Positions 18,881-30,832 of a stretch of 64,000 nt of DNA are shown here, in pieces; within the stretch, counting starts at the first letter, position 1; every line of letters starts with the position of its first letter. This stretch comes from Sulfolobus sp. A20 (GTDB lineage Archaea > Thermoproteota > Thermoprotei_A > Sulfolobales > Sulfolobaceae). The position numbers were made by a program, and so were the translations under genes. The stretch lies in contig NZ_CP017006.1 in NCBI RefSeq assembly GCF_001719125.1, forward strand, positions 868,001-932,000, written 5' to 3'. A model generated the notes under the pieces. It saw only the letters and a list, made by a program, of their open reading frames with translations. It did no database searches and was not told where the DNA came from.

Positions 18881-20095
18881 ATGAAGAATATAACTGTTCA
18901 ATTAAATCCCTTAGCGGATATAGAGAAATTGAGAGTAGAGTTAGTAGAGAGAAAAGGGGTAGGTCATCCAGATTTTATTGCTGATGCCATATCAGAAGAG
19001 GCTAGCAGGAAATTATCACTATATTACCTGAAGAGGTATGGTATAATTCTACATCATAATTTAGATAAAACCTTAGTAGTAGGTGGCCAAGCATCTCCAC
19101 GTTTCAAGGGTGGGGAAGTTATCCAACCTATATACGTAATAGTCTCAGGAAGGGCTACAACACAAGTAAAGACAGATGATGGAACTGATGAAATCCCAGT
19201 TGGTACGATTATTGTTGAGAGTGCCAAGGAATGGATAAAAGAGAACTTCAGATATCTAGAACCTGAAAAACATATCATAGTAGATTATAAGGTAGGTAAA
19301 GGATCAGCAGATTTAGTTGGATTATTTAACACTGGCAAGACGGTTCCATTGTCTAATGATACTAGTTTTGGTGTAGGATTTGCTCCTTTTACAAAGTTAG
19401 AAAGAATGGTATATGAGACAGAAAGATATCTTAATTCTAAACAATTTAAGATGAAATTGCCAGAAGTTGGTGAGGACATTAAGGTGATGGGTCTAAGAAA
19501 AGATAATGAAATAGATATTACAATAGCTATGGCAACCATCAGCCAATTAATCGAAGATATGAATCATTATATAAGTATTAAAGAGCAAGTGAAGAGCGAA
19601 ATACTAGATTTAGCCTCTAAAATAGCGCCAGAATATAATATTAGAGTTCATGTTAATACTGGAGACAAAATAGATAAGGGGATTGTTTATTTAACCGTAA
19701 CTGGAACATCGGCAGAACATGGAGATGATGGAATGACAGGAAGGGGAAATAGAGCTATAGGTCTAATAACTCCTATGAGACCAATGTCTTTAGAGGCTAC
19801 AGCTGGTAAGAATCCAGTAAATCATGTAGGCAAGTTGTATAATGTTCTAGCTAATTTGATAGCAAAGAAAGTATCTGAGCAAGTTAAAGATGTAAGGATA
19901 GTTCAAATTCAGATACTGGGACAAATAGGCAGACCGATAAATGATCCATTAATAGCAAATGTGGATATAGTTACTCATAGCGGAAATATTACAAGCGAAA
20001 CAGAAAATGAGATAAAAGGAATTGTAGATGAGATGCTAAGTTCCTTTAATAAATTAACTACATTGATTCTAGAAGATAAAGTTACACTCTTTTAA
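18881..20095 (+). CDS. mat: Archaeal S-adenosylmethionine synthetase
   Basis: The archaeal-type MAT makes SAM from methionine and ATP. It begins [20 protein letters not shown] and contains [15 protein letters not shown] (metal and ATP-binding), [10 protein letters not shown], and the [18 protein letters not shown] block near residue 280, followed by [17 protein letters not shown]. The frame is open from 18836, but the family start is the ATG at 18881, giving 404 aa. It ends in a 14-nt convergent overlap with the DUF460 gene. Confidence 0.96.
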   Translation: MKNITVQLNPLADIEKLRVELVERKGVGHPDFIADAISEEASRKLSLYYLKRYGIILHHNLDKTLVVGGQASPRFKGGEVIQPIYVIVSGRATTQVKTDDGTDEIPVGTIIVESAKEWIKENFRYLEPEKHIIVDYKVGKGSADLVGLFNTGKTVPLSNDTSFGVGFAPFTKLERMVYETERYLNSKQFKMKLPEVGEDIKVMGLRKDNEIDITIAMATISQLIEDMNHYISIKEQVKSEILDLASKIAPEYNIRVHVNTGDKIDKGIVYLTVTGTSAEHGDDGMTGRGNRAIGLITPMRPMSLEATAGKNPVNHVGKLYNVLANLIAKKVSEQVKDVRIVQIQILGQIGRPINDPLIANVDIVTHSGNITSETENEIKGIVDEMLSSFNKLTTLILEDKVTLF

Positions 20096-21926
20096 GCCTG
20101 TTGTTTCTATACTCATCTACTATCCTCTTAAGATCTATAGTTTTTGATTTTTCCAGCTGATACTCCTTAAATAGTTTCTGAATATCATGTAGAACTTGTT
20201 TATCCATTATAACTATGTTTTTATCAAAATATTCCGCTATCTCAATTGATATCTTTTCCTCCATAATGTATAAGTTATTTCCATCATACTTAATATACTC
20301 ATAAGGCTCTTTATGAGATATTATTATCACTACCTCGTCATTAACTATTTTTCGTATGACCTCTTGTAGTTTTTCCATTTTATTTTCATATTCCTTAATT
20401 TTGTTCTCTAGTTTATTGATAGTATTATTTGCATTACTAAGTTGAAGAGTTAACTCATACACCTTTCTATCCCTCTCTAGATCTTTATTCACTTGTAACT
20501 TTATTTCATCAATCTTTTTAGTTAAATCTTCCTTCTCTCTGAGTAGATTATATATTATCTTCTTATAACTGGACACTTGATTTTTAAGATATAAATTTTC
20601 TTCTTTAAGCTTCCTTATTTGATTGTCATTAAATTCAATTATCTTATTATGAACATTCTTAATATTGTTATTAGTATTTATCTGCTCTTCTCCTTCTTTC
20701 TTTAATATATTATTTATTTCACTTTCTATGCACTCAGATACAGTATTGCCATATATTACACAATCATAAAGGCGATTTTCATCCACTATGTCAATATCTA
20801 ATCTTCTTAAGAAGCTATCTATTTGCCTTAATTTATTTTCAATGTTATTATATGCTTTTATTGCAGCAGCTAACGAATCTCTAATGTGAGGATTATCAAC
20901 TTTTATATTGTGAAAAATAGAGTACTCCTCGACAATTTTTTGCTTTTCCTCTAATGTTAGATTACGTTCAGGAATATAGAGAATAGCGTTAAACTTGCTA
21001 GCGATCTTTTTGACTGCATCTGGGATAGGATTCACGTCAGTAGCTACTATAATTGCCTTCCCTTCTTTAGATATAATCGATACTATTTCGTCCCTATCAA
21101 TATTTCTTTTTGAAATCAAAAGGACGGGATTCGAATATATATCGAGTATGGATACTCCAACCTCAGTCCCAGGATCTATCCCTACTATTAGTCTTTTTTC
21201 AGATTTTTTATCTTTAAACTCTATTTTGTTTTTATATATTGGTCTTATATCTACTACCACGTTATGGCTTTTTATTTTCCTCACTACTCCGTATAAACTT
21301 TCCCTAGGTGCGTATACTATAAACACAGCCCCTTCGATACCGGCTTTAGATCTTTTAACTATTAAATCATAATCGAATCCTTTAGAATTTAGTTTTTCTT
21401 TAATATCTCTCATAACTCTTAATAGCAAGCCCCTTATATGCCTTTTATACCTATTTTGGCTCATTCCACCTGGACCTAAAGCCCTACCTCTGGAGATTAT
21501 TATTTTAGTTCTTTTTTCCTCAAGTTTTATGCTAGTTCCAAAACCCCTCAAGGCTAATACAGCGTTAAGATAAGCCGTCTTTTGTGGGCTTAACTTACCT
21601 TGTATTTCATATCCTATTTCTCTCGCTAGTTCCTTGACTTCTTTAAATTCTCCATTGTTATAAGTAACTTGAACTATATTAGTATTAGGCGGCAGAAGTT
21701 TCAATACACTTATTATCGCTTTGTCATTTTCTCCTATTTCATATATATTGTCAACTGCTATTTTATCTGGTCTGTATTCCCAGCATAGCCTTATTAGTCT
21801 ACTTAATGTTACATTATCGGATTTTTCCAAGATTTTTTCATTTTCATCTAATATAACTATTGAATATGAAGGAGAGCCTTTAGATGGACTGCTCATAGGC
21901 TCAATGTCAATTCCTAATACTTTCAT
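20082..21926 (-). CDS. DUF460 protein: RNase H-fold domains plus coiled coil
   Basis: An archaea-specific large protein. The N-terminal [17 protein letters not shown] and a second [16 protein letters not shown] (about residues 248-263) look like the first strands of RNase H/RuvC-like folds, with acidic residues (D7, D253) at catalytic-type positions. Between them lies a Gly-rich [18 protein letters not shown] segment. Residues 430-560 are a long Lys/Glu/Asn-rich coiled coil. The function is unknown; a nucleic-acid role is inferred from the fold. It is translationally coupled to the preceding rio2 gene (4-nt overlap). Confidence 0.75.
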   Translation of the reverse strand: MKVLGIDIEPMSSPSKGSPSYSIVILDENEKILEKSDNVTLSRLIRLCWEYRPDKIAVDNIYEIGENDKAIISVLKLLPPNTNIVQVTYNNGEFKEVKELAREIGYEIQGKLSPQKTAYLNAVLALRGFGTSIKLEEKRTKIIISRGRALGPGGMSQNRYKRHIRGLLLRVMRDIKEKLNSKGFDYDLIVKRSKAGIEGAVFIVYAPRESLYGVVRKIKSHNVVVDIRPIYKNKIEFKDKKSEKRLIVGIDPGTEVGVSILDIYSNPVLLISKRNIDRDEIVSIISKEGKAIIVATDVNPIPDAVKKIASKFNAILYIPERNLTLEEKQKIVEEYSIFHNIKVDNPHIRDSLAAAIKAYNNIENKLRQIDSFLRRLDIDIVDENRLYDCVIYGNTVSECIESEINNILKKEGEEQINTNNNIKNVHNKIIEFNDNQIRKLKEENLYLKNQVSSYKKIIYNLLREKEDLTKKIDEIKLQVNKDLERDRKVYELTLQLSNANNTINKLENKIKEYENKMEKLQEVIRKIVNDEVVIIISHKEPYEYIKYDGNNLYIMEEKISIEIAEYFDKNIVIMDKQVLHDIQKLFKEYQLEKSKTIDLKRIVDEYRNNRLKRV

Positions 21927-22795
21927 GTTATCCCTCTTACATATTTCATAACACTTTCTACTGAGTCATTAATTCCAAATTTTCTAAAAAACGATACAAT
22001 ATTATATATATCATTTCTAAGCATATCTTCTGAGTCAGAATCTATCGCTTGTGGCCAGTCAATTATTCTTATTTCATTTTGGTCATTAATTAGTATGTTA
22101 TAAGGACTTAGATCACCGTGAATAACCTTACATTCTGAAAATGCGATTCTCATAGTATATAAGATCTTGTCATAAATTTCCTTAGCGATATTCTCATCTA
22201 GATTATTAACTTCACGCAATTCTAAACCGTTTATGTACTCTATCGCAATAGCATTATATGCAAGTCCTAAAGGTTTTGGAACATACCCGCCATTATCACT
22301 CACACATTTTAGTGCTACATATTCTCTTTTTGCGTTTTCTACAGTTAACGATAACCAACTCTTTTCTCTTGCTTCTTTTCTTCCTTTTATCTTTTTATAA
22401 CTGTTTTTACCTATTCTATGAAATTTTATTGCAATTAAATTGTTATCGAAATCATATCCACGATAAACTATACTTTCTTTTCCCTCTCCAATTACAGTAC
22501 CGAGTTTATTTAGTATTTTATTGATATAAAGTATTTTTATGGCTAATATATCTAATCCAGAATATGTTAATTTGAATTCGTACTTTGTATTATTCTTATA
22601 TATTAATTTTAAATTAAGTAATTTTGTTAGAGCAAGTCTTAATTCATTTTCACTCCTCCTACCTAACATGCTCTGTAGCTTAGAATATGGTATAAATTCA
22701 TTTTCATCTTTTAAACTATAAATAATTTTTAGTATAGTATAGTCAAAAGGACCCACTAATGCGGCACGTTCTGCTATCGAAAGTCTCATTCTCAA
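21923..22795 (-). CDS. rio2: RIO2-type serine kinase/ATPase
   Basis: The N-terminal 90 residues are the winged helix specific to RIO2 (AALVGPFDYTILKIIYSL). The kinase domain has the flexible P-loop GEGKESIVYRG, the catalytic IHGDLSPYNILI loop with Asp, and IIDWPQAI as the metal-binding Asp motif. RIO2 acts in late 40S/30S ribosome maturation. Length is 290 aa, typical of archaeal RIO2. It is upstream of DUF460 and separated by 74 nt from the Rqc2 homologue. Confidence 0.93.
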   Translation of the reverse strand: MRMRLSIAERAALVGPFDYTILKIIYSLKDENEFIPYSKLQSMLGRRSENELRLALTKLLNLKLIYKNNTKYEFKLTYSGLDILAIKILYINKILNKLGTVIGEGKESIVYRGYDFDNNLIAIKFHRIGKNSYKKIKGRKEAREKSWLSLTVENAKREYVALKCVSDNGGYVPKPLGLAYNAIAIEYINGLELREVNNLDENIAKEIYDKILYTMRIAFSECKVIHGDLSPYNILINDQNEIRIIDWPQAIDSDSEDMLRNDIYNIVSFFRKFGINDSVESVMKYVRGIT

Positions 22796-22869
22796 ATAAT
22801 AATATACAGAATTGGATTATTATTTATTATGCTTATTACTATTCTTGTTAATCAGCTAGCTTTTAAAAG

Positions 22870-24687
22870 TTAAGTTGTCATTTGAATTTTATCGTTGTTA
22901 TGTAAATTGCTCACTTTGATAATTTTGCTCTTTCCAGGCAGTTTATCCATTATTTCTTCCTTTAGTGCATACAATCCTTTAGTATTTGGAAGAAGTCTTT
23001 GAAAGATTTTAATGATCTTCTCACTAATTTTATCTTTTTCATCATCTCCAGGCGAGACAATTACGTAATAATTGGTTCTAGTCTTGACGGCTTCCTCGCT
23101 ACCTACTATAACCGATATTTGATCGCTATTATTTAATATAATTCCTAACGCTAATTCTAACCTAACCTTATTTATGAAGTTCTTTTTACCATATATCATA
23201 AATGATCCTTTGCTAAGATATTCTCCAGTGGGAGGAGTCAATGAGACCTGATTTCCAAATACCCAAAAGACATCAACAGCACCTAGTCCAACTTTCCATG
23301 CCTTTGAATAGCAAGCGGCTATAATCGCGGCGTCATATAAGTCCTCATCACTAACTTGTTTACTTTCATCTAGTACCTTAATTATTGTAGCTGGAGCACC
23401 TACTATATCTGCGTGAAGAAAGATATCTTTTTCTTTCATATACTTCTTAACAATACTCTCATTTTGGCTGGCATCCTTACCTCCTATTACCAGAAGTCCA
23501 TTTCTCGTTATAGTCCATCTATATTTCTCGTACCATTCTTTTTTTCTTAAACTAATTTTTAACTCTTTCTTTCTTTCTATTTCTTCATTTTCCAGTATCT
23601 TTAGTCTTTCTTCCAGCTCCTTTAACGTTTCTATTGCTCTCTCAACTTTTCTTCTATATTCTTTCATCATCTCAAAATACTTCGATGCATTCTTAGCAAC
23701 TGATATTGTCGGGTCTACTTCTATCTCTATATTATCCACGTTGATCTTAATATTTCTCTTTTTCTCGTTTTTAGGTATCATTTGCTCTATTTCATATGAT
23801 CTGTGAAGTAATAATTCTCCTATCCTCTTAAACATCGCTTCCTTTTGCTCATATTCACTAATACTTTTCTTTAATTGTTCTATTGAGTTCAGGATTTTTG
23901 ATTTCTTTTCTAATATTTCTCTTGACTTCTTTTGTTCTAGTTCCTCTTGGGCTATAGTATAAAAGAAATCATCTAACGCGTCATTAAACTTTTCATAACT
24001 TTTACAATTATTAATCAAGAAAGGAATTACAGTTAAGTTATCTAGTATACAAGGTTTTATGTTTCCGTTTTTGATCTCTTCTTCCAATTTTCTTATCTTT
24101 TCCTTTATATCTTCTAAATTGTTTTTATTTACTTCTTTTACATCTAAGTAAATTAATACTTCCTGAGAAATCCCAAGCAATTTAGTTAAGTTCCCCTTCT
24201 TTAATAGTTTTTCCATCTCCTCATCGGATATCTGAGGTTTAGGCGGAGTAATGTATTGTTCGCCTAGAAATATTTTCCTATCTCTGAATTCTTTGTATTC
24301 TGTCGAGAATAGTATCTTGTTCTCGTTATCTGTTATTACTAGCAATCCCTTTGGTAAAAGTTCCACAATAAGTTTAATACCATTTTTCTTTAGTGTCATT
24401 ACTAATATTCTTTCACTATCTACTATGTTTACCTCAGAAATTACATTACCTCTTATTAACTCTCTTAACAGTATTGCCTTACCGGAAGAAGATTTAGGAT
24501 AGTTGTATCTCGTAAAGTTAATTCTTCTGCCGGGCTCTATTAATAACTCTTTATCTTTTCCATTGCAATATAATTTTATAATAAACGAGTTCTCGGCATT
24601 TTGAACTTCGTAGATATTATCTATTATGCAGTTCTCTAACTCGTTTTTATTTTCACGTAACCAAGCTAGTAGATCAAAGTAGGTCAT
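22870..24687 (-). CDS. Rqc2/NEMF/RqcH-family ribosome quality-control protein
   Basis: The architecture is NFACT-N (residues 1-160, starting MTYFDLLAWLRENKNELENC), a long coiled coil with Lys/Glu repeats in the centre, then NFACT-R with GGKDASQNESIVKKYM and DIFLHADIVGAPATII. Homologues bind stalled large subunits with peptidyl-tRNA and recruit tRNA for tailing. The frame is open to 24738 with three upstream ATGs, but the ATG at 24687 aligns with the family and lies 24 nt from a TATA box, suggesting a leaderless mRNA. It is divergent from a small membrane protein gene. Confidence 0.85.
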   Translation of the reverse strand: MTYFDLLAWLRENKNELENCIIDNIYEVQNAENSFIIKLYCNGKDKELLIEPGRRINFTRYNYPKSSSGKAILLRELIRGNVISEVNIVDSERILVMTLKKNGIKLIVELLPKGLLVITDNENKILFSTEYKEFRDRKIFLGEQYITPPKPQISDEEMEKLLKKGNLTKLLGISQEVLIYLDVKEVNKNNLEDIKEKIRKLEEEIKNGNIKPCILDNLTVIPFLINNCKSYEKFNDALDDFFYTIAQEELEQKKSREILEKKSKILNSIEQLKKSISEYEQKEAMFKRIGELLLHRSYEIEQMIPKNEKKRNIKINVDNIEIEVDPTISVAKNASKYFEMMKEYRRKVERAIETLKELEERLKILENEEIERKKELKISLRKKEWYEKYRWTITRNGLLVIGGKDASQNESIVKKYMKEKDIFLHADIVGAPATIIKVLDESKQVSDEDLYDAAIIAACYSKAWKVGLGAVDVFWVFGNQVSLTPPTGEYLSKGSFMIYGKKNFINKVRLELALGIILNNSDQISVIVGSEEAVKTRTNYYVIVSPGDDEKDKISEKIIKIFQRLLPNTKGLYALKEEIMDKLPGKSKIIKVSNLHNNDKIQMTT

Positions 24688-24705
24688 TGAAGTCTTTTTC
24701 TGCAA

Positions 24706-24716
24706 TTTTATATTTT
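24706..24716. promoter_or_regulatory. Bidirectional TATA box
   Basis: The near-symmetric TTTTATATTTT element lies 24 nt (centre to start) from the Rqc2 start at 24687 and 28 nt from the start of the divergent gene at 24739. Both distances fit leaderless transcription from a single TATA box. On the minus strand it is preceded by a purine-rich GGGAGA stretch like a BRE. Confidence 0.5.
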
Positions 24717-24738
24717 CTCCCATCATACAACTACACAT

Positions 24739-24990
24739 ATGGAAGTTGGAGATAAAATATTAGTTATGAGGACTATAATAGGTATAGCGTCTGGTATAAT
24801 ATCAACTTTCCTCACAACACCTCTTTATGTTTTATATTGCTTATTATTAGCTTATTTGATATCAGATATTATAGCAATATTTATATTTAAGCAGAAGAAA
24901 ATTTGGAATATACTTGGAAAAGGAACGGGCATATTTATTGCTGGTTGGTTCATTAGCTTAATAGTGATATATAATCTTTTGGTAAGATAA
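24739..24990 (+). CDS. Small membrane protein, EMC6-like
   Basis: An 83-aa protein with three hydrophobic stretches (about residues 11-27, 29-50 and 62-81) separated by a KQKKIW basic loop. Size and layout resemble the archaeal EMC6-like membrane proteins, related to a subunit of the eukaryotic ER membrane protein insertion complex; the resemblance is weak and by eye. Start is an ATG with a TATA box 28 nt upstream. It precedes the Mut7-C RNase gene by 36 nt. Confidence 0.5.
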   Translation: MEVGDKILVMRTIIGIASGIISTFLTTPLYVLYCLLLAYLISDIIAIFIFKQKKIWNILGKGTGIFIAGWFISLIVIYNLLVR

Positions 24991-25026
24991 TAATAAACTT
25001 AGTCTGAAGGTCTGGTGGTAAGATAA

Positions 25027-25572
25027 ATGCAAGCTCAGAAGTTTATTGTTGATGCTATGTTAGGGAGGGTCGCGAGATGGTTAAGAATTATGGGATATGA
25101 CGCTATATATAGTAATAAATATGAAGACTGGAAAATTTTAGAAATAGCTCAAAATCAGAATAGAATAATAATAACCAGAGATAGAAGTATTTACACTAAA
25201 TCGTTAAGAAGACACTTAAAGTGTATATTGTTGAGTCCAGATTCTGATATCGTGAAAGATCTTGCTTATATTGCTTATAAAACTAGGATAGATCTATCGG
25301 TTAACGTAAATTATACTAGATGTACTGAATGTAACTCAGTACTAGAAAAAATTGGTGAAAATAAGTGGATATGTCCTAGATGTAAGAAAAATTATTGGAA
25401 AGGAAGGCATTGGAGAACTATAGAAGAGATAATAATTAAAGCTAATAGCGAATTATTAAAATTGGAAGAAAAACATGATATCAGAAGGGCTAGTAACAAT
25501 ACAAGAACTGAACTTAGAAATAGGTCGAACTCTAATACAGATAGCAAGAAGGTCAATCTACGAGAAGTTTAG
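25027..25572 (+). CDS. Mut7-C RNase-domain (DUF82, PIN-like) protein
   Basis: The start [21 protein letters not shown] and [10 protein letters not shown] are the hallmark acidic motifs of the Mut7-C PIN-like RNase family (PF01927). A zinc ribbon follows: CTEC near residue 100 and CPRC near 118, then the conserved KGRHW motif. The last 35 residues (Asn/Arg/Ser-rich) have no family counterpart and are read from sequence that also encodes the N-terminus of AMMECR1 in another frame. A GGTGG Shine-Dalgarno lies about eight bases before the ATG. Substrate RNA unknown. Confidence 0.85.
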   Translation: MQAQKFIVDAMLGRVARWLRIMGYDAIYSNKYEDWKILEIAQNQNRIIITRDRSIYTKSLRRHLKCILLSPDSDIVKDLAYIAYKTRIDLSVNVNYTRCTECNSVLEKIGENKWICPRCKKNYWKGRHWRTIEEIIIKANSELLKLEEKHDIRRASNNTRTELRNRSNSNTDSKKVNLREV

Positions 25573-26155
25573 TTTAGATAAATTAAAATTAGATGATTAT
25601 AATAACCCAATATTAGATAAAAAAGGATTAGCTTTTGTTACTTTAGAAGAAATATATGATAATAGAACTGAATTAAGGGGTTGCATAGGCTACGTTGAAG
25701 CTGTAGCTCCGTTAAAGGAGATAGTGGCTTTAGCAGCTAAAGCTGCTGCTTTCTCTGATCCTAGGTTTAAACCATTAAGTAAAAATGAGTTAGATAAGAT
25801 AATAATTGAGGTAACTGTTCTGACTAAGCCAGAAGAAATTATAGTTAATGATAGATGGCTCTTACCTAAAGAAATCACAGTTGGTAAAGACGGTTTAATA
25901 GTTGAAAAAGGTATATTACATAGCGGGCTTCTTCTGCCTCAAGTAGCCAAAGAATATTGTTGGGACTCAGAAACGTTTCTAGCAGAAACATGTATTAAAG
26001 CCTCTCTAGAACCAGATTGCTGGCTTGATAAATCCGTTAGAATAAAGAAATTTAATGGGATAATATTCAGGGAAGCTAGCCCAAATTCTGATAATATTTT
26101 AGTAATTAACCCACAAAATGTTGAATGTAAAATAAAATCTTATCTCTTAGACTAA
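25475..26155 (+). CDS. AMMECR1-domain protein
   Basis: The family signature [14 protein letters not shown] (about residues 68-81) is intact, followed by [11 protein letters not shown] and a [12 protein letters not shown] strand pair; a [15 protein letters not shown] segment precedes the C-terminus. Length 226 aa is usual. AMMECR1 proteins are widespread in archaea and eukaryotes, biochemically unassigned and possibly linked to redox radical or RNA chemistry through their neighbours. The ATG at 25475 lies 98 nt inside the preceding gene with GGAAG upstream, so the pair is coupled. Confidence 0.9.
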   Translation: MISEGLVTIQELNLEIGRTLIQIARRSIYEKFSLDKLKLDDYNNPILDKKGLAFVTLEEIYDNRTELRGCIGYVEAVAPLKEIVALAAKAAAFSDPRFKPLSKNELDKIIIEVTVLTKPEEIIVNDRWLLPKEITVGKDGLIVEKGILHSGLLLPQVAKEYCWDSETFLAETCIKASLEPDCWLDKSVRIKKFNGIIFREASPNSDNILVINPQNVECKIKSYLLD

Positions 26156-26248
26156 TTTACAAGTTATATAATGGATAGAAAATCGTAGTAAAAGTAGAAA
26201 TACCTTTTTATTCTGCCACATTAAGGTTATATATACGGTGTTAAAGAA

Positions 26249-26953
26249 ATGGAAGAAGAATATGCAGAGTTATTTAGTGACGAAGTAAAAAATGCTTTAC
26301 AAGATGCTCTAAAGGATATGAAAAATAGTGTAGATGTATATGTTTTTATCGATAGTAGCAACGAAAATTGTCAGTATTGCAACGTAACAAAGAAATTTAT
26401 GCAGTTTGTAGCTGATTCAGCTCCGAAAGATAGTGATGGTCAGTCATTATTGAAAGTCCATATTATAGATAGGGCTGATGGTGACAACAAGTCCCTTTTC
26501 GAGAAATTCAGTATAGAACGTGTTCCGACAGTAGCGTTCTACGATGGTTATATCAGGTGGACTGGTGCACCATTAGGCGAAGAAATAAGAGCACTTGTAG
26601 AAACGATAGTTAGGCTTTCACAAGGGGAAAGTGGTTTAGGTGCTGAAACTATAGAAGCTATTAAGAATAAGATAAATAATAAAGTAGTAATAGAGACTAT
26701 AGTTACACCTTCTTGTCCATACTGTCCATATGCAGCATTAATGGCACACATGGTAGCTTTTGAATCATGCAAAGCAGGTAAGTGTAACGTTATCTCTAAT
26801 GTAGTTGAAGCTTATGAGAACCAAGATATCGCTGAAAAATATCAAGTGATGTCTGTCCCTACTATTGCCATAAATGAATCAGTTGAATTCATTGGAGTAC
26901 CTTATGAGGAGAATTTTATTAACTCAATTATTGAAAAACAAAAAGCAAGCTAA
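26249..26953 (+). CDS. Protein disulfide oxidoreductase (double thioredoxin fold)
   Basis: Two glutaredoxin/thioredoxin-like units in tandem: N-terminal active site C-Q-Y-C (about residue 47-50) and C-terminal C-P-Y-C (about 156-159), each followed by a cis-Pro in VPTVAFYDG and VPTIAIN. This is the PDO of hyperthermophilic archaea, which forms intracellular disulfides. Two more Cys (ESCKAGKC) lie beyond the second site. GGTG stands about nine bases before the ATG. Monocistronic between AMMECR1 and an RHH protein. Confidence 0.95.
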   Translation: MEEEYAELFSDEVKNALQDALKDMKNSVDVYVFIDSSNENCQYCNVTKKFMQFVADSAPKDSDGQSLLKVHIIDRADGDNKSLFEKFSIERVPTVAFYDGYIRWTGAPLGEEIRALVETIVRLSQGESGLGAETIEAIKNKINNKVVIETIVTPSCPYCPYAALMAHMVAFESCKAGKCNVISNVVEAYENQDIAEKYQVMSVPTIAINESVEFIGVPYEENFINSIIEKQKAS

Positions 26954-26996
26954 ACTCTTTTATTATTCTTTGGTTCTATCTATTTATTAGGGAGTA

Positions 26997-27698
26997 ATGA
27001 AAATCATAATGTTTAAACTTACAGATGAAGAATACAAAGAGCTGGAGGAAAGAGCACGAAGAGAAGGTTATGTATTAATTAATGATTTTATTAGATCATT
27101 GATTTTTTCGTCTCCTCAAAATTCTCAAATCAATCAATTTGATTTATCTAATCAGATAGTATCTAGATTAGAAAAAAAGATACAAGATATGATTAATCCA
27201 TTTACCTCTCAAATAGAAGATATTAAAGGTAAAATTGCTAATTTAACTGAGAGAGTCGAAACTTTAGAAGATAAAATAGGTGCAAGAGAGTCTCCAAAAG
27301 ATTCAGAGCCTAAAAAAGTTAAAAAAGATCTTGGTAATATCAGCAAGTCTTTGACTGCTAGCAATAGGGAGGGCACTAAGAAAACTGCTATGGACGTATT
27401 AAGGGAACAAGGAGCAATATTTGAGTCAGAATTGAAGTTAAATAATCCTGATGCCTTTTTTGATAAGTTGGAGAAACATGGTGCTATAATAATAGCTACC
27501 GATTCAGAGAGAATAGCTGTTGATCAGAATTTCATGGAAGAGTTTAAGAAAAAAATAAGCGAAATTCATACTTCAGATGAATTAGAGGCTCAAAAATATT
27601 TAACTAAGCAAGAATATAAATTATTTCAAAAGTTAAAGCAAAATAGTTTGATGTATTTCGATGCTACCACTAAATCTTGGAAGCTTCTAGTGAGTTAA
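26997..27698 (+). CDS. Ribbon-helix-helix protein with coiled coil
   Basis: The N-terminus [21 protein letters not shown] looks like the strand and first helix of a CopG-type ribbon-helix-helix, followed by [10 protein letters not shown]. Residues 55-100 form a heptad coiled coil ([24 protein letters not shown]), then a Lys/Ser linker. The last 110 residues are a compact alpha/beta region with [16 protein letters not shown] and repeated wHTH-like helices. It is probably a DNA-binding protein of unknown target. It converges with dcd and overlaps its 3' end by 29 nt. Confidence 0.6.
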   Translation: MKIIMFKLTDEEYKELEERARREGYVLINDFIRSLIFSSPQNSQINQFDLSNQIVSRLEKKIQDMINPFTSQIEDIKGKIANLTERVETLEDKIGARESPKDSEPKKVKKDLGNISKSLTASNREGTKKTAMDVLREQGAIFESELKLNNPDAFFDKLEKHGAIIIATDSERIAVDQNFMEEFKKKISEIHTSDELEAQKYLTKQEYKLFQKLKQNSLMYFDATTKSWKLLVS

Positions 27699-28209
27699 AT
27701 CTCGGTAGTGTCACTCCTCTTTGTTTTTGATATTTACCTTGATAAGGATTTTCAACAGGCGTTAAAGTTCTCGCAAAAATTAGGTGTAGAAATCTTACAC
27801 TCTTTTTCATCTTTATTGGAATTTCTGAACCAACTACTTCTATAGTTAACTGTCCCTCAAAGCCGGCATCGACAATAGTTGGAGGAATAAATAACCCTAG
27901 TCTAGCAAAACTAGATCTTAAATTAACAAATGCCATTATGTCATTTGGAAGCTTTACATACTCTTCTGTAACTAGTAAAACATGTTCATGAGGGTTAATG
28001 ATAAATTCTTCTCCAGTTTCTTTCACAAAAAGTTGCGATATATTATCATCGTCTATGTTAAAAGGTTTATCCATTTTTTTAAATCTAGCAATTTCATTTC
28101 CAACTCTTAGATCAACACCGTTCTCTCTAATGCTATCTTGCCTTAACGGATCGATAATAATCCACCCTTTTTCTAAATAATATTTTAGATCTCTATCTCC
28201 TAGTATCAT
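27670..28209 (-). CDS. dcd: dCTP deaminase
   Basis: This trimeric enzyme deaminates dCTP to dUTP in thymidylate synthesis. [36 protein letters not shown] and the catalytic/nucleotide loop around [13 protein letters not shown] and [15 protein letters not shown] match the family; QRGVTLPRF is near the C-terminus. Length 179 aa is as expected for archaeal Dcd without the added dUTPase step. Gene-free sequence of about 190 nt lies upstream. Confidence 0.94.
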   Translation of the reverse strand: MILGDRDLKYYLEKGWIIIDPLRQDSIRENGVDLRVGNEIARFKKMDKPFNIDDDNISQLFVKETGEEFIINPHEHVLLVTEEYVKLPNDIMAFVNLRSSFARLGLFIPPTIVDAGFEGQLTIEVVGSEIPIKMKKSVRFLHLIFARTLTPVENPYQGKYQKQRGVTLPRFNSLEASKI

Positions 28210-28403
28210 ATAGCTAAATTATTTTTGAGTATTTTTATAAGCTGAAAGGCATAGTAACAATCATTTTGTTAGGGAGAAAAACTAAAAATAAAAGGCGATA
28301 ATCAGAATAGAAATCGTATTCATTTGCTATTTTGCCCTATAGTACTATCTAAAACGGAGCGTTTACTTTATATACCAAAAATTATACTAATCATCTTACT
28401 TAA
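28210..28403. other. Intergenic region between dcd and tRNA-Lys
   Basis: AT-rich, with TATA-like motifs such as TTTATATACC at 28368-28378 about 30 nt before the tRNA, suitable for its promoter, and an AT-rich stretch next to dcd for the opposite direction. I see no ORF, repeat or paired C/D boxes in it. Confidence 0.4.
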
Positions 28404-29603
<1,200 letters not shown>

Positions 29604-29631
<28 letters not shown>

Positions 29632-30185
29632 AGAGAAATTACACCTAAGCCTAAAAATATAACGTCATATTTATTTGGCTTTATATTACTCTTGTAAGAA
29701 TACTTACCAAACAACTTTAAAGTATATGCATAATACAAATTTTCTGCAATCTTTATAATTTCTACTATGATCGGTAGTAATATCCTTTTTATATTAAAGG
29801 GACTTATTTTTCTTATTCTTGAATAGAACATAATTTTTTGTGTAATTTCGTAAAATAATGGATAATATGATAAAGCTATTACTACTAAAACTCCTTTTGA
29901 ACCTAGTAGATCCAAGATAGAGGATTTATCAGTATGATCACTTGCAATTAGGAAGAGGTTAATTAGTGTGAAAGCTCTTAACGTGTAGCTATAGATAAAA
30001 ACTTTGTGAAATGTCGTCAATATTACGAAGGATAGTATCGCTACTGCTATTTCTACAAAAATTACCGATCTCCTTTTATATAATACAGCTATGGTTAATA
30101 TGAATGGTATAACAAAATTATACAGTATACTTGATAAATATATGAAAATTGAAAATAAAATAATATAAAGAAATTTTGATTTCAT
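29604..30185 (-). CDS. ECF transporter transmembrane component EcfT
   Basis: A 193-aa integral membrane protein with about five hydrophobic segments. The cytoplasmic coupling region [20 protein letters not shown] near residue 125-145 carries the basic helices that contact the ATPase grooves in EcfT. Coupled by a 4-nt overlap to the S component gene upstream and overlapping the ATPase gene downstream, it is one operon. Sequence identity of EcfT is generally low, so context supports the call as much as sequence. Confidence 0.7.
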
Positions 30186-30736
30186 TTAACTATCCCTGAC
30201 TTTATTAAATAAGACGATATCTGATATGCTATGAATCCCATTAGAGCGCTTTCAGCGAACATTCCAATTGAGACTCCCACCCAAATATATAATGCAGTTA
30301 CTACTGGTGCAGGGACTTTAATCATATATAAGGCTAGTAGAGTACTTAGTATCCCTTCAAGACCTCCTGCTATTGTAGTGTAAATTATAACTGACTTTAA
30401 TGATCTATATCCCATAAATCTAGTTATGACTTCAACAATTATTGCTATAAGTAATAGTGGTATTGCTATGAACGGTAAGAAGCTAATTGTGTAAAGTACC
30501 GCGCTAATCAACCCTATAAGCAGGGGACCATATGTTCTATTAATGATTTGAATTCCCACTGAAATTATTAGCAGTGGGACTGTTAGATTTAATATAGGAT
30601 CAGCAAAAATATTTACAGCGTATAGTCCACTACTTAAAGCAATCGCAGCAGCTACAGCATAAGACGCTACTGAAAATATTGCAGCGTAAACAGAAGCTTT
30701 CTTTATTGACATGGTACTTTCATGTTTTCCATTCAT
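30182..30736 (-). CDS. ECF transporter substrate-binding S component, substrate unknown
   Basis: Six predicted membrane helices within 184 aa, Ala/Ile/Val-rich, with small residues in the first helix (AAIFSVASYAVAAAIALSSG) as in S components that bind ATPase-T modules through an Ala-rich face. It starts the operon with EcfT and fused ATPase. Vitamins such as thiamine precursors, riboflavin or biotin are family substrates; the sequence does not let me choose. An alternate ATG lies nine codons in. The next gene upstream is a thiamine-diphosphate-enzyme relative, 97 nt away. Confidence 0.65.
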   Translation of the reverse strand: MNGKHESTMSIKKASVYAAIFSVASYAVAAAIALSSGLYAVNIFADPILNLTVPLLIISVGIQIINRTYGPLLIGLISAVLYTISFLPFIAIPLLLIAIIVEVITRFMGYRSLKSVIIYTTIAGGLEGILSTLLALYMIKVPAPVVTALYIWVGVSIGMFAESALMGFIAYQISSYLIKSGIVK

Positions 30737-30832
30737 ATTATTAATAATATATATGATACGAAATAAAGTTAATGGTTGTTTAGTAATTTTCTTGATCGCT
30801 AAATAACTGATTAAGCCTAAAAAAGATTTATA

